From Rhizopus arrhizus (Eukaryota > Mucoromycota > Mucoromycetes > Mucorales > Rhizopodaceae), in the NCBI GenBank assembly GCA_024220505.1, contig JAKZZE010000020.1, forward strand, positions 930,001 through 994,000: a DNA stretch of 64,000 nucleotides, given 5' to 3'. The notes beneath the pieces are model-generated. The model ran no database searches. It worked only from the letters and a program-made list of their open reading frames with translations, and had not been told where the DNA came from. Every line of letters begins with the position of its first letter. Position 1 is the stretch's first letter. Shown piece by piece: positions 1 to 10,125 of this stretch. Made by a program: the position numbers and the translations under genes.

Positions 1-1948
1 AAACAACCTCTCTATCTACTCCTCCAGTGCATTTGTCGAGTTCTCAGACACATGGTTCATCTAGCTTGTTAACTACATATTCCCATTCTCTAGATTGTCA
101 TTTAATGTCTTCAACTAACTCTGCAAGTACTAGTAAGCCTTCAACTTTCGTTGTAACATCTCGCGACACGACATTAGCACCATCATCCACTATTTCGCAA
201 TCTACTTCTGCAGCCTGTAGGACTTTACATGAATCAAGCTCTGTAAGAAGCATACCTACCAATACAGGAAATTGTTTACGAGGGCTAGTAAAATTTCTTA
301 TACTACTTGACTAGATTAGTTAACTCTTTTGTATAGACCATCTACAGCTTGCTTGCAAGTCACATGTAGTAGTTCATCTGCTTTAGCTACTCCTACTGGA
401 ATCCCTAATAATCCTTCAGTATCACCAAGTGTGGTATCTTGCCAACTTTTAAAATCAAACACTCAGGCTACTACAAATTCTAATTATATAGGACTCACTT
501 CTACATCTGATCAGTATCCTGCCAGTTCACTGACTTTACCGATTACTAGCAGAGTAGGCACAAACTCAGGCATACAGTTGACTTCTATACTCTCTGTCAC
601 GAATTCATTTCCTCAAAGCCCCAATCAATCTTCTAGCCTTGCTACTATTTGCTCAAGTACTGGTACTAGCAGTATGTCTATTTATGGTACAGCAACAACT
701 AATTCCCCTAGAAATTCCTTAAGCCAACAAACAATGTGTCCATCTGAATTAGTTACTCAAAGTGCGACCACAACTAGTGTTGACACTATGAGTACTGCTA
801 GTTCTGAGGAACTTCTTTTGCCTACTACTGCAGGTGACACTGATCAAAGCACTTTCTCGAGCAGCTCTTCTGGATCCAGTTCTTTACCATGTGCTCTTAT
901 AGTAACCAGTACTTATAAATTAGTCAAAACTTTTACAACAACGTATTCTACTCCTTCGTCTACTGGCACTCCATTTGGTGGAGCTGATGTTGGTACTCAG
1001 TATCCTAAAGAGTCCCCTTGTTCCAGAACTACTTGCGTTCAAGAAGGCTCTACTCATGCTGACCAATCCAATGGTTCTTCTTCAAGTAGTAGTAGCAGTA
1101 GTAATGGTTCTAATAAAAACGGAGACTCTAATAGCTCATCAAGTGGCAGCAGTAGCTCTAATGGAAATAATGGCTCTAGCAGCTCATCAAGTAGTAGTGG
1201 CGGTGGCTCTAGTAGCTCATCAAGTAGTAGTAGCAATTCAAGTGGAAATAGTGGAAATAGTGGAAATAGTGGCTCTAGCAGCTCATCAAGTAGTAGTAGT
1301 AGCAGTTCAAGTGGAAATAGTGGTTCCAACAGTTCGTCAAGTAGTAGTGGCGGTGGCTCTAGTAGCTCATCAAGTAGTAGTGGCGGTGGCTCTAGTGGAA
1401 ATAATGGCTCTAGCAGCTCATCAAGTAGTAGTGGCGGTGGCTCTAGTGGAAATAGTGGCTCTAGTAGCTCATCAAGTAGTAGTAGCAATTCAAGTGGAAA
1501 TAGTGGCTCTAGCAGTTCATCAAGTAGTAGTAGTGGCTCTAGTGGAAATAATGGCTCTAGCAGCTCATCAAGTAGTAGTGGCGGTGGCTCTAGTGGAAAT
1601 AATGGCTCTAGCAGCTCATCAACTACTTCTTGTTCAGATGGTATTTGTAGTAGCACTAGCAGTAACAGTAGCAGCAATGACGCCAAGAATAGCCCTAATA
1701 GACATAATGAACTTTCTGAGAATTGTGATGAAGATACCGAGGAGCAAATCAAGTTTTCATCGAACAATCGGCCAAATTCTTACAGAAACAGAGTAAGAAA
1801 TAGAAAGAATAAGCGACGAGATCTTATCTTTTCAAATTCGGCACGTACAAAAAGTACCAATGAAGATAAATTTATCACCCATGACAACAAAAGCAAAAGT
1901 TATATCAAAAGCGAGATAGATAAAATGCTCATATCAAAAGAAATTTAG
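1..1948 (+). CDS. Ser/Thr-rich low-complexity protein, 5' end outside window
   Basis: The reading frame is open from the first bases of the window, so the start lies upstream. The first exon (to about 242) is Ser/Thr-rich. A likely intron at 243-319 (GTAAGA donor, TTAG acceptor) is the only junction I found that keeps the frame. The second exon runs to the TAG at 1946-1948. Its middle (about 1070-1625) is almost pure Ser with Gly and Asn, built from degenerate repeats of a unit reading roughly [17 protein letters not shown]. The tail after about 1690 is charged, with clusters of Arg and Lys. Such Ser-rich tracts are common in O-mannosylated wall or adhesin-like fungal proteins, but I see no GPI signal or transmembrane segment at the C-terminus, so surface location is only a guess. 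The basic tail would also fit an intracellular or nuclear protein. No family recognised. Confidence 0.55.
1076..1625 (+). repeat. degenerate serine-codon repeat array
   Basis: Imperfect repeats of AGC/AGT/TCA/TCT serine codons separated by GGC GGT GGC and GGA AAT blocks, with units of about 36-60 nt (for example GGCTCTAGCAGCTCATCAAG recurring). Mixed serine codons keep the DNA from being a simple microsatellite, but the recurring blocks suggest expansion by slippage or unequal crossing-over. The periodicity leaves two other frames open; these are not genes. Confidence 0.8.
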
Positions 1949-2104
1949 AATATAAAACCAGCAGTAGTTAAATCATATTTTTTTAAATCAAAACAAATAA
2001 TCAGAAAGTATACAACAAAACTATTTAATTTCCCAACCCAATTATCATTTGCTAATAAAAAACGCATTCTTACAAAAAAAAGTCATTTTCTTAGTAAAAC
2101 CAAA

Positions 2105-2482
2105 ATGGACATCAATAAGCCGACAGAAGAACAACTTAAGGGACTAATATCAGAAGAAGCTAACAATGTAACTAAAAACAAATTACCACGAGAAGAATTT
2201 GAGGATCTTGAAGAAGGCGAATTGGCAGATGAGAACATTAATTCAACTAAAACTAAAGTGGAATTAATGAATACTGAAGAAGCTAATAATTCAGAAAAAG
2301 ATAAATCACAAGGAATAGAAGTCATTCTAGCAGAAGTCAAAGAAACAGAGCCTTTAGACACTGAGAAAACCAAGCGTTTAAATACAAATGAAGTCAAAGA
2401 AACAGACATTATAGAAGCCGAGGCAGAAACAAATAAAGAAGAAAAACATTGGGGGAAGAGATTCAAGGTCTACAGAATTTAA
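2105..2482 (+). CDS. acidic ORF directly upstream of, and touching, the zinc-finger gene
   Basis: Encodes about 125 residues rich in Glu, Lys, Asn and Thr, starting at ATG 2105. No domain recognised. Its TAA (2480-2482) overlaps the ATG (2482-2484) of the zinc-finger gene, giving TAATG. There is no convincing intron to join the two frames. Two readings are possible. First, the true protein is one long chain and a base is missing near 2441-2454: one extra A in the A-run would fuse the frames into a continuous acidic N-terminus. Second, this is a genuine upstream ORF with a stop-start overlap. I lean to a single gene broken by a one-base slip, because the composition runs smoothly across the junction. 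Confidence 0.4.
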   Translation: MDINKPTEEQLKGLISEEANNVTKNKLPREEFEDLEEGELADENINSTKTKVELMNTEEANNSEKDKSQGIEVILAEVKETEPLDTEKTKRLNTNEVKETDIIEAEAETNKEEKHWGKRFKVYRI

Positions 2483-3691
2483 TGAAACAAATCAGAAAAA
2501 AGCATGGCATTATTCCTAGTTTTTCTAAAAAACGAAGTGCAGGCGATTGCGAATTTGTAGATGAAACTCAAGCAAAGAGAACAAAAATTGAAGATGAAGT
2601 ATTACCTTTGATGAAAGATAGAGGAAAGCTGATGAACAGATTAAGAACATATCAGTACATTTTCTTTCATAAACCACGCCCACTGACTGCTTTGGAGTGT
2701 GCAAAATACGGTTGGGTGCATTCACGCAAAGTGATTGAAAGTGATCCCAGTATTGCTGTACTACATTGTACTGAATGTGACAACAATATGTTTGTGATAG
2801 ACGTAGATTTTCAGCAATGTACTAAAATACAAGGTAAAAATAAAGAAAAAAACACGTGTTTCATCTATTGCGAAGCCAACATTAATGCATACATGTTTAG
2901 CAATGGAAGTAAGAAAAAAGTATAGCGAAGGACTTTCTGGATGGCATAAGGAGGATTGTATTTGGAGAGATGATCATTGTTCTGGTAAACTATATAAAAA
3001 GCAATTTAAAAAGAACTATCTAACCGTTTTAGCTTTAGATGATATCTACAATTTTCCAGTAATTACTCTATCCGAAGGAATCAACAGGCTTAAACGCGAA
3101 GGAAAAAATATATCATCATATCAGATCATACCACCTATCCAAAAACAAACCGTAAGTAGTTTATATTAAAAAAAAAACTTTTATTGAGGCCGATATGAAT
3201 AGGACGACGCGTTTTTAAAGAGAATTAGATATATTATAAGGGATGCAGAAGGGTTATCAGACAATGATGATATCAATAACAATGTTTTAAATGCTTATTT
3301 ACTTGCATCGTTTGGTTGGCAATCTATAGACGTTGAAACGCCAGGTATTAGATGCGATTTATGCTTTGCTCACAAATTTTTTTACAATGACCAAGAAGCT
3401 CTTGATGCTATCAACACGCATCATATTTATTGCCCTTGGAGGAATAGCGATGTAGCATGTGCACTTTCACCTAAAAAAAGTTATCAAACGCAGAAATTAA
3501 GTGGATTTGAATGGATGATTCAGGTTGTTTATATAGAATATGATTTACTTATCAGACGTCATCATTTTGGTTATTACAATCAATATTTAAAAGATGAAGC
3601 ATTTAAAAAGTCTACAAACGAAATTATTGAATCTCGAAAATCACTGGATGAAATTATATCAATTAATAACCAAGAGAACATTATGAAATAA
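2482..3691 (+). CDS. C3HC/Rsm1-type zinc-finger protein (NIPA/ZC3HC1-like)
   Basis: Three exons by phase: 2482-2833, 2901-3151 and 3203-3691, with introns of 67 and 51 nt. The first domain has the zf-C3HC pattern: RLRTYQ, then KPRPLTALECAKYGW, then CTECDNN, then WHKEDCIWR after the first intron. The second half matches the Rsm1-like domain: FGWQ, then CDLC, then HHIYCPWRN. These domains occur in metazoan NIPA/ZC3HC1, a nuclear-pore-basket-associated protein, and in fission yeast Rsm1, linked to mRNA export. A role at the nuclear envelope or in mRNA export is therefore inferred from family. The chosen ATG gives about 363 residues. The acidic ORF upstream may be its true N-terminus. The region between the domains is less conserved-looking. 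Confidence 0.75.
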
Positions 3692-4155
3692 TAAAGTTAT
3701 GCAGCTATTATGTCTAGTTATCATTGAAGGCCTTTTTACATTCAACTTCCTTTCTGTGATAATTTATGTCAAATTTAAAATACAACAAAACAATATTGAA
3801 ACATTGGGTTGTGTTTAACGTTTTCAAAAGGACACATGCCTCTTGCTTTGTGTTACTTTAAACTTAAATACAGTCATTCCAAAAGATAAAGTTGCAGTTT
3901 TAATAAGTGATGTCGATTGAAAATAGTGTCGCTTGATCTAAGAATGAAGCCTTAATTTAAACTGTTCCAAAGTATTAGCAACCATAAACATCCTCAACAC
4001 AACAGGAATCAATCCTACCGGTTTCTCAAGCTGCTCTCTTCAAGATTCTATGCTAATCTTGTTCGTTCACAGACGGTGTATGGACTGGGCATTAACATAT
4101 TCATAAGTTCCCATTTGAAATAACTTTTCGTACATAATGCAAATACATAAGATTT
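3692..4155. other. intergenic, nothing recognised
   Basis: AT-rich DNA between the zinc-finger gene and the next gene. I see short open stretches only, with no domain, repeat or RNA gene that I can support. Confidence 0.6.
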
Positions 4156-4860
4156 ATGAAGCTTGTGACAGATTGCAGCAAAGACTTTGTTTGTTCGGGG
4201 TATGTAAACCTGCCATTATCACTTGAGACACACATATTTCTATGGATTAATTGCTGTATTATATTAGAAGTGATGCCTCGGACCCAAACGTGCCTTCCAA
4301 GAAGAAAGCTGACTTCATGTTAGGCTATAAAGGTCACAAGCGAGAAGTTTTTTTGTTTTATGTCGAGCTGAAAAGACATAATAAAATCAGCAAATATCAA
4401 GTTGAAGACGATTTCGTCAAGCTGTGCAAGCATATGAAATACTCCATTGACAACCAAGCAGCAATAGGCATTGAAGCCCCAGTTACCTTGGGCTTGTGGT
4501 GTGAGGGTATTAGCTTTTTTTTACACATATTAATACCAAGCTTTTCTAACATCATATATTCAGGTTTTGTTTGTTCCCTGATGAAGATGACACTGGTCGA
4601 AGAGGGGATTTATATGCCAGTGGTATTGAGAAAGTTCAGACTCCCCGAGTCTGAATCTGAGTTGATCAGCCTCGCAAGAGCGATGGAGTGTCTGAACTTT
4701 GTCTTGGTATGTATAGATGCATATAATTGATTATTCTCTTTTTATTAATTCCCCTTTGTAGGAGGAAGTAAAGAGCTTCCCAAAAAAATATAATGCCAGA
4801 AAAAAGAAGGCAGTTGTAAAGAAATATATGAAATCATCATTTATTTCAAAATTTGTTAAA
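4156..4860 (+). CDS. orphan protein with PD-(D/E)XK-like motif, multi-exon
   Basis: Phase-consistent exons at 4156-4199, 4268-4506, 4564-4706 and 4762-4860; all three introns are GT-AG and 55-68 nt. The protein has the spacing of a PD-(D/E)XK nuclease core: SKKKADFMLGY (Asp), then FLFYVELKRH (Glu-x-Lys) after a beta-hairpin-like gap. It is followed by LGLWCEGF and MTLVEEGIY. I recall similar short proteins as a multicopy family in Mucoromycota genomes. The function is not known to me, and nuclease activity is only inferred from motif spacing. The fragment at 8138-8683 looks like a relative. The first exon is weakly supported and the gene may be a decayed copy. Confidence 0.45.
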
Positions 4861-6440
4861 AAATAAATCTTCTAATGTACTTTCATCTTTTCGCAGCCTA
4901 ATTAACGATGCTCCTTAAAGGCATTTTGAACCTCTTTTTTGTTGTTGTCTGTCTTAACGATATCCTTATTTATAGGGAAGATTCTGATCGTTAACAAAAG
5001 CTTGCCAGCATTGTGTCTCAAAAACTTGAAAATCTAAACTGTATGTTAAGATTAAAAGTTTGGGTTTGATATCCAAAATTCGACTTATTTGAAGTAATAT
5101 TAGTCAAGAAGGGATATTAAAGAGTCAACCCAAGGTTTCAATAACGGCAAGATGATCTACAGAATTATAGTCCAACCAGATCTTTATTCATAAACGTGAG
5201 ACTTCTGTAATAGCCACCTTCCAATGTTAACCATACAAGATATTTACATTCAATAATATAATTGACCCTGAATTCACTTTGGTTTCTGAATATTTCTATT
5301 TCCTATAGGAAGGCATAGTTTGATGAAATGGGTTCTCTCTCTCGACTTGAAATCTAATAAAGAGGTTAGAGACTCATTCACTAGGTTTTCAAGTACTATT
5401 TCCTTTTTATTTCTCAATTTTATTTATCTGCAAACATCTCATCTGTCATGAAAATCCTTACAAAACACATTCATCTTGTTATGTTTCAATAAAATATGAG
5501 AGTTTGAATCAAATGCTATCTTTTATTGTTTACTATAAATCAAAGTGGGTGTTCTCATAGAACATGCTTTCTCTTGTGCTGTAATCTATTGCCAGCATCC
5601 TCATTCTTATATTGGTTTACTTATCTTGGATGACATCAGTATTTTTGACCTTTTCAATGTTAAAGAAAGCAAAATGAAGTCAATGTCGATTGACTATTGT
5701 TATTTCAGTGAATGTGCTATTTACATCCACTTTGGCTTTATTTTATCTTTTCACTATCCTAATCATCACTGTAAATAGGATTGATATAATCCTGTGCTTC
5801 CTTTGTTTATGTTTTGTTTATGTTGGGCTGAATAAAACAAAGAGATACGATTAAGGAGATAGAAGACAAGAACCAATCAAACCTAAGCGATAATTGCTCA
5901 TTTCAGTTTGTTTACTTTTTATGCGGTTTTTAAGTTTACTTGGTCAAAAATAAAATATCGTTTTGCTTCAAAGATGGTCCCCTTTTTTTTACTCAATAAC
6001 CCTTTCCCCTTCTTTATTCTAAATGGAAACAATTCTTAAGCGTTTGCAAATGTCAGGAATCATTATTATTTTATTTAGGAAAAAGAAGAAGCAAAAAAGT
6101 ACGGTTTGTTTTAGCCAATAGACACTTTGTCATACATCAATGCATAAACTGACTTTTTGTACGCTTTAGTCTTGATTGATTATTTCCTTTTCAGAAAAGA
6201 TAATCTATTTTCACACAAAACTGATCTTCATACGATGCTATTTCATGGGGAAAATATTAAGAAATGAATAAAAAAGATAGACAAGAAATGTAAGAAAAGA
6301 AGAGGAAAAGATAGCATGATTTTCAAATTGTCTGTAAAGAATAAAGAGTGAAAAGGATATGTTAAAAAGAATGACTGGAATGAAGGATATGTTTAGTTTA
6401 TTGAAGGAGAAACTCGTTTTAAAATCACGAATTGCTGAGG
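4861..6440. other. long AT-rich intergenic region
   Basis: No convincing gene. A 77-codon open frame at 5545-5778 has no ATG-supported family or splice context, and I do not call it. A-rich and T-rich stretches grow toward the long A run at 6442. Confidence 0.55.
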
Positions 6441-6441
6441 G

Positions 6442-6477
<36 letters not shown>
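6442..6477. repeat. poly(A) tract, 36 nt
   Basis: Uninterrupted A run. It could be the tail of a retroposed sequence on the + strand or a simple microsatellite. No target duplication is visible next to it. Confidence 0.9.
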
Positions 6478-6480
<3 letters not shown>

Positions 6481-6689
6481 TAAATACAAAGGATAAAAAA
6501 TTATTTTAAAAATCAATGTAAAAACCACCGCTAGGTTGATTATTGGTTTTGGGGTTGGCGTCTTCTTACTGGGCTACTAGATGCCATTGATGAAGGATTA
6601 CTGATGGTGGGTCTATAGTTGCGGTCTGAAGGGGCTCATGATTCATTGCGAGGACATAGGAAGAGGCACCTGTCGCTATTGCTAGTCTC

Positions 6690-6937
6690 GATACGTACCA
6701 CACACTAGTGATTTAGTGGTTATGGCTTCGGTCATAGTGGAGGGATATGATTCAAGCCTATACATCCAATAAAGTCTAGTCGGGCCAGTCTCCGCGACGA
6801 AGCACGGCCGGAACGAGACGAACTCAAGAAACGTTTTAGGCGATTTTGCGAGGGTCTCAAGCTGTGTAGAAGAGCGCCTGAGTTGCAGGTTATTGAAAGA
6901 TAACTTGTAACGTTGTCCGAGGTTTTTTTTTTTTTTT
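6690..6937 (+). mobile_element. candidate tRNA-derived SINE with pol III boxes
   Basis: A GC-rich island in AT-rich surroundings. At 6713-6724 TAGTGGTTATGG fits a tRNA A box, and at 6749-6758 GATTCAAGCC fits the B-box consensus GRTTCRANNCC, spaced about 35 nt as in a tRNA gene. The head resembles the D-arm region of a fungal tRNA-Val. No anticodon stem or acceptor pairing is evident, so it is not a functional tRNA. A GC-rich body of about 160 nt follows, ending in a T run (6922-6937), which could be a pol III terminator or the tail. This arrangement (tRNA head, unrelated body, homopolymer end) is that of a SINE. I found no clear target-site duplication. Confidence 0.45.
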
Positions 6938-7690
6938 TATATATTAAACTGCAAATGAAAAATAAATAAATACTAATTTTGTTGTACACTAAAATGATGT
7001 TTCATATCGCGAAACTACCTACCCATAGCAGAAAGAGTTCATATCGTACCTATTTATTACAGCATCTGCTACAAAGGATGAAAGATCACGGATCTAAATT
7101 AATTTCCTTTTGTCACCCACAGATTGTGATTGATCCTATACCCTAGTTATCTATAACAACTCAAAAACGAAGCAGTTTAATTAGCTAGCGTATTTGTTGA
7201 TTATTTGGAAGCAAATCAAATCCATGACCAAGACATCCATCATACATACTCACACGTTCATATCTTATCGATTGTCTTGATATGCATCAGTGGCTTTGGC
7301 TTCCTGCAACCATTCCTGATCCTTTATCATTCCTTTTTAATAACCACCCCCCATGATGGACTGAATCTTGGCAGTTTGGCTGACTTTTTAGATGCTCAAT
7401 CCTTCATGAGGTTGACCAACTACAACATGAATGTCTTCCACAGAATGCCACTTCTCTTGGTGAGTGCTTCCTTCGTTTGGTCAGCTCTCATCCTTAATTT
7501 CTTGATTCCTTTATCACCTACTTTCCTTTTACCTTTTTTTTTTTAACTTTGTTCCCTAATGAATTTTTTGCTCTCTTTTTCTTTCTTTGATTGATCTTGT
7601 CCAGGCGACTGTTTATTTTTTTGTGCTCAATTGGACATTAAAACCCGTTTTTTTTTTTTCATTAAAACTGCGACCTTACTTTTTAGAACG
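6938..7690. other. intergenic, possible exon-like relic at 7205-7604
   Basis: An open frame at 7205-7546 contains a hydrophobic stretch and then a GTGAGT donor near 7458 and a TTGTCCAG acceptor near 7604, which resembles an exon-intron unit. I recognise no family, the start is not an ATG, and the downstream exon does not continue convincingly. It is most likely spurious or a relic. Confidence 0.3.
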
Positions 7691-7695
7691 ACTAC

Positions 7696-7768
7696 AATGT
7701 TGCCATTCAAATAGAACGGCACTTGAATAAATACCTTTTACAAAGAAAAAAAAATGTTGCCATTCAAA
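7696..7768 (+). mobile_element. tiny retroposed insertion with 16-bp target duplication
   Basis: The 16-mer AATGTTGCCATTCAAA occurs at 7696-7711 and again at 7753-7768. The 41 nt between them contain AATAAA and end in a near-pure A run. Direct repeats plus an A tail are the signature of target-primed retroposition of a heavily 5'-truncated transcript. The source transcript cannot be identified. Confidence 0.6.
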
Positions 7769-7775
7769 AGTTTTA

Positions 7776-7777
<2 letters not shown>

Positions 7778-7827
<50 letters not shown>

Positions 7828-7838
7828 CTTTTTTTTTT
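7778..7838. repeat. poly(T) tract of about 60 nt, one interruption
   Basis: This T run abuts the left arm of the inverted repeat. Read on the minus strand it is a poly(A) tail following a sequence that ends in AATAAA-type signals, so it is probably a retroposed mRNA 3' end. Confidence 0.85.
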
Positions 7839-7849
7839 ATGGATGAAAC

Positions 7850-8024
7850 TTTTAATATTTATTAAAACTTATCAAAGGGTTAAGAGTGATACAAGTGTAT
7901 GAAACAGTGACTTATAAAAATACAAAAGATATTAGAATAAAGAATTGTAAGCGGACAGTTTCAATAGTTCCTTCTGGATTTGATTGAGGACAACCTCATC
8001 CAAGACAGGAGTCTGTTCAAAGAA
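7850..8024 (-). repeat. left arm of long inverted repeat
   Basis: The reverse complement of this segment matches 11404-11588 with only a handful of differences and one small indel. Read on the minus strand it encodes the end of a protein (FEQTPVLDEVVLNQIQKELL), then a stop, then a 3' UTR with AATAAA, then the poly(A) tract. The two arms are therefore copies of one gene's 3' end in opposite orientation. Confidence 0.85.
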
Positions 8025-8137
8025 TTGTTGTCAGTGGGCTTTCTAAATGAATCGAATGGTTATAGCAAAAGAATCATAGATTGTAAACTTGTCATGGTAG
8101 TGTAAGATGTAATACTTGGATAATCCAAGTGTAGATA

Positions 8138-8683
8138 GTGACAATAATCAATTGCGTCTTGAAGATTACTCGGAGTCTGATCTGTTACATGAGCTCTGGC
8201 CATTTGTATACAAAATTTGCAGACCGCCGTATCCGAAGAAAGCTTGGTGAACGCAGCAGTATCGCAGTAGGACTTGCAAGAAATGCTAACCGATCTCTTG
8301 AAACTAATAAAAAAAGGCAAAGAAAAGCAGTGGGAGCAAAAGTAGATATCTTATTCAAAGTTGGAAATAACGAATTCGGATCGTGTGAAATTGGAAGAGA
8401 TACGGTTACCGTTGCAGACGACAAGTATATGGATGATGGGTTGGTCAAGCTGCCTAAGACGTTGAGAGACATGCTTTGCATGCTTGTAAATCAAAACCCA
8501 CGCCAAATCAATAATTTATCAACTATTGGACTTCTTATTATGGGATTGAACATGGAATTATTAAGAATGGATATTCCTCAAGGAAGTGCAATTACAAGAA
8601 TCTTAAGAACACCAATGTTTAAATTCCTTTCGTCGCCCAACAACATCGGTATTGACTTTATCCCTATTGTTGAAATTACCTAG
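8138..8683 (+). pseudogene. fragment of orphan PD-(D/E)XK-like family
   Basis: Open for 181 codons from a possible ATG at 8138, but the first 25 or so codons look like fortuitous sequence. The conserved-looking core contains RKAVGAKVDILFKVG, then SCEIGRD, then KLPKTLRDML, LIMGLNMELLRMD and GSAITRIL. The VD...E-x-G arrangement recalls a PD-(D/E)XK core in which Lys is replaced. I recall this block from a multicopy orphan family in Mucoromycota. The C-terminal part expected after RILRTP is missing here, while related C-terminal pieces sit in the two arms of the flanking inverted repeat, one of them in opposite orientation. The locus therefore looks rearranged and is probably dead. Confidence 0.5.
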
Positions 8684-9778
8684 TGTAGCTATGATTATGA
8701 AGATATGAACTCCGAAACCTGGTACACGCTCTAACTTTTGACATTTTATTAATCATTTTACAAACTGACAATATTTTACCTATTTGACAACTTTATATTT
8801 TTGCTTATAAAAAAGCCTAGCTTTTTATTCTTTTAAAAAAACTTCACTTCTCTTTACTTAAATATATTTTATCCAATAAATCAAGTATCTTTATCCTTGA
8901 ATCTTTTGGTATAACACTCTTAAAATACAAGCAAGACAAGTCCCTTGAAGACAATTATCTTCATTGTAAAACCTTTTAATACTCTTATCAAGTTACTTTA
9001 TTACAAACAAGTTTGATCTACTTAACAAGATCTGGTAGTCATTATTACCAACAAATTTGCCTTTAAAACTCTTATCAAACCTTTCTTATCAACTTTATTA
9101 CCAATTTAAAAGTCTTCTCAAATCCCAAGCCATTAAAGCAACAAAAATTACACTGGAAGGCAAAACAGGCCATGCTCAAGAACGTTCAACTACTTAAAGA
9201 TCGTAAAAGAAAGGTTTCTGAACTTTCAACCAATAGTACTGATAAAGCAACTGTGCTACAGTATTCCTTTGTTCGTTTCTCTGATGACACATATTGTATT
9301 TTTTAAAATATTAGTGCTTAGATCATACAAAGTAACATAAGGATCAAATAAAATTAGCTGACATATGCCCTATTCAACTACATTCTTTTAATTTTGTCTA
9401 ATTAGATTAAACCCACTTTTATCTATAGTATTTATACTATGTTAGATCATACTTAAACATTCCAATTTTTGTGATATATAATCTTTGAATAAATTTTTCC
9501 TTAAAATAATCAATTCGTTTTGAATTATAAATCTCCCCATTATTATTAATAAAAGATTAAAAGAAGACTCATTTGTTATCTACTGTCTTCTCTCTAGAAT
9601 ATCAAGTAGTTTATTTGCTTTTGTACCTCTAATTTTTTTTTTTTTTTTGGCTGGGCTATGTTTAAAGGGTTCTGTCTCAGCATTTTGATAAAATTTTATT
9701 GGTTATTATTAAATCCCGACTTTCTATATAAGCCTGCTTAATTTTTTTTTTTTCTCATCTACTTTTTTCGCATCAGGG
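8684..9778. other. AT-rich region with one coding-like relic
   Basis: Mostly non-coding. A stretch at about 9160-9306 reads as AMLKNVQLLKDRKRKVSEL and onward to a TAA, with coding-like composition, preceded by an ATG. It is about 45 residues long, has no recognisable domain, and is probably a remnant of the orphan families nearby. Confidence 0.35.
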
Positions 9779-10125
9779 TCTGGGGGACTTTGTTACATGG
9801 CAATTAGTAGTAGACGCTCTTTGAATTTCATGCTAATGGACCATGTAATCAAAGTACGCTGTTACTTTGGTGCTTTGCCGCTTAGTGCTGGTAGTAGAGG
9901 TTGCCTCTACTGGGTTTCTCATGCCAGTAATTTTAGAGGTGGGAATTGTTGGCATTTTTGGGTTCTGGGGGCTTTTCTTATTCGGCGATTGGTAGTAGAC
10001 GCTCTTTGAAGTTCATACCAGTGGACCAAGTAAGGAAAGCATCGAATGTCAACGTCTCTAGTACTTCAATCACTTATGTCCTAGTAGTAGATGCTCTTTG
10101 AAGTTCATGCTGGGAGATGGATGGT
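9779..10125 (+). repeat. three degenerate direct repeats around GTAGTAGACGCTCTTTGAA
   Basis: The core TAGTAGACGCTCTTTGAA followed by a TTCAT block occurs near 9805, near 9991 and, with one change, near 10084. The first two copies are also preceded by a TCTGGGGG block, so the longer unit is about 90 nt with a period of about 182 nt. This segment is locally GC-richer than its flanks. No protein family is recognised in any frame. Confidence 0.65.

Noticed and set aside
1076..1625. CRISPR array
   Set aside because: The repeats are coding, degenerate, of variable unit length and without unique spacers, in a eukaryotic gene.
975..1796. Long open frames on both strands over the serine repeat (+ 975-1796 and - 1054-1767)
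   Set aside because: They are translations of the triplet-like repeat in other frames (Ala/Val/Gln- and Leu/Glu-rich periodic sequence) with no independent start context.
5545..5778. 77-codon open frame
   Set aside because: No ATG at its start with family or splice support; amino-acid composition fits random AT-rich DNA.
6238..6528. Minus-strand ORF with a long Phe run
   Set aside because: Translation of the poly(A) tract; no protein-like sequence on either side.
6713..6760. Functional tRNA gene
   Set aside because: A- and B-box-like motifs are present but no acceptor stem, anticodon stem or usable anticodon loop can be formed, so I call it a SINE head instead.
7205..7546. 113-codon hydrophobic ORF as a gene
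   Set aside because: No ATG start, no family, and the apparent donor-acceptor pair does not lead to a continuing coding exon.
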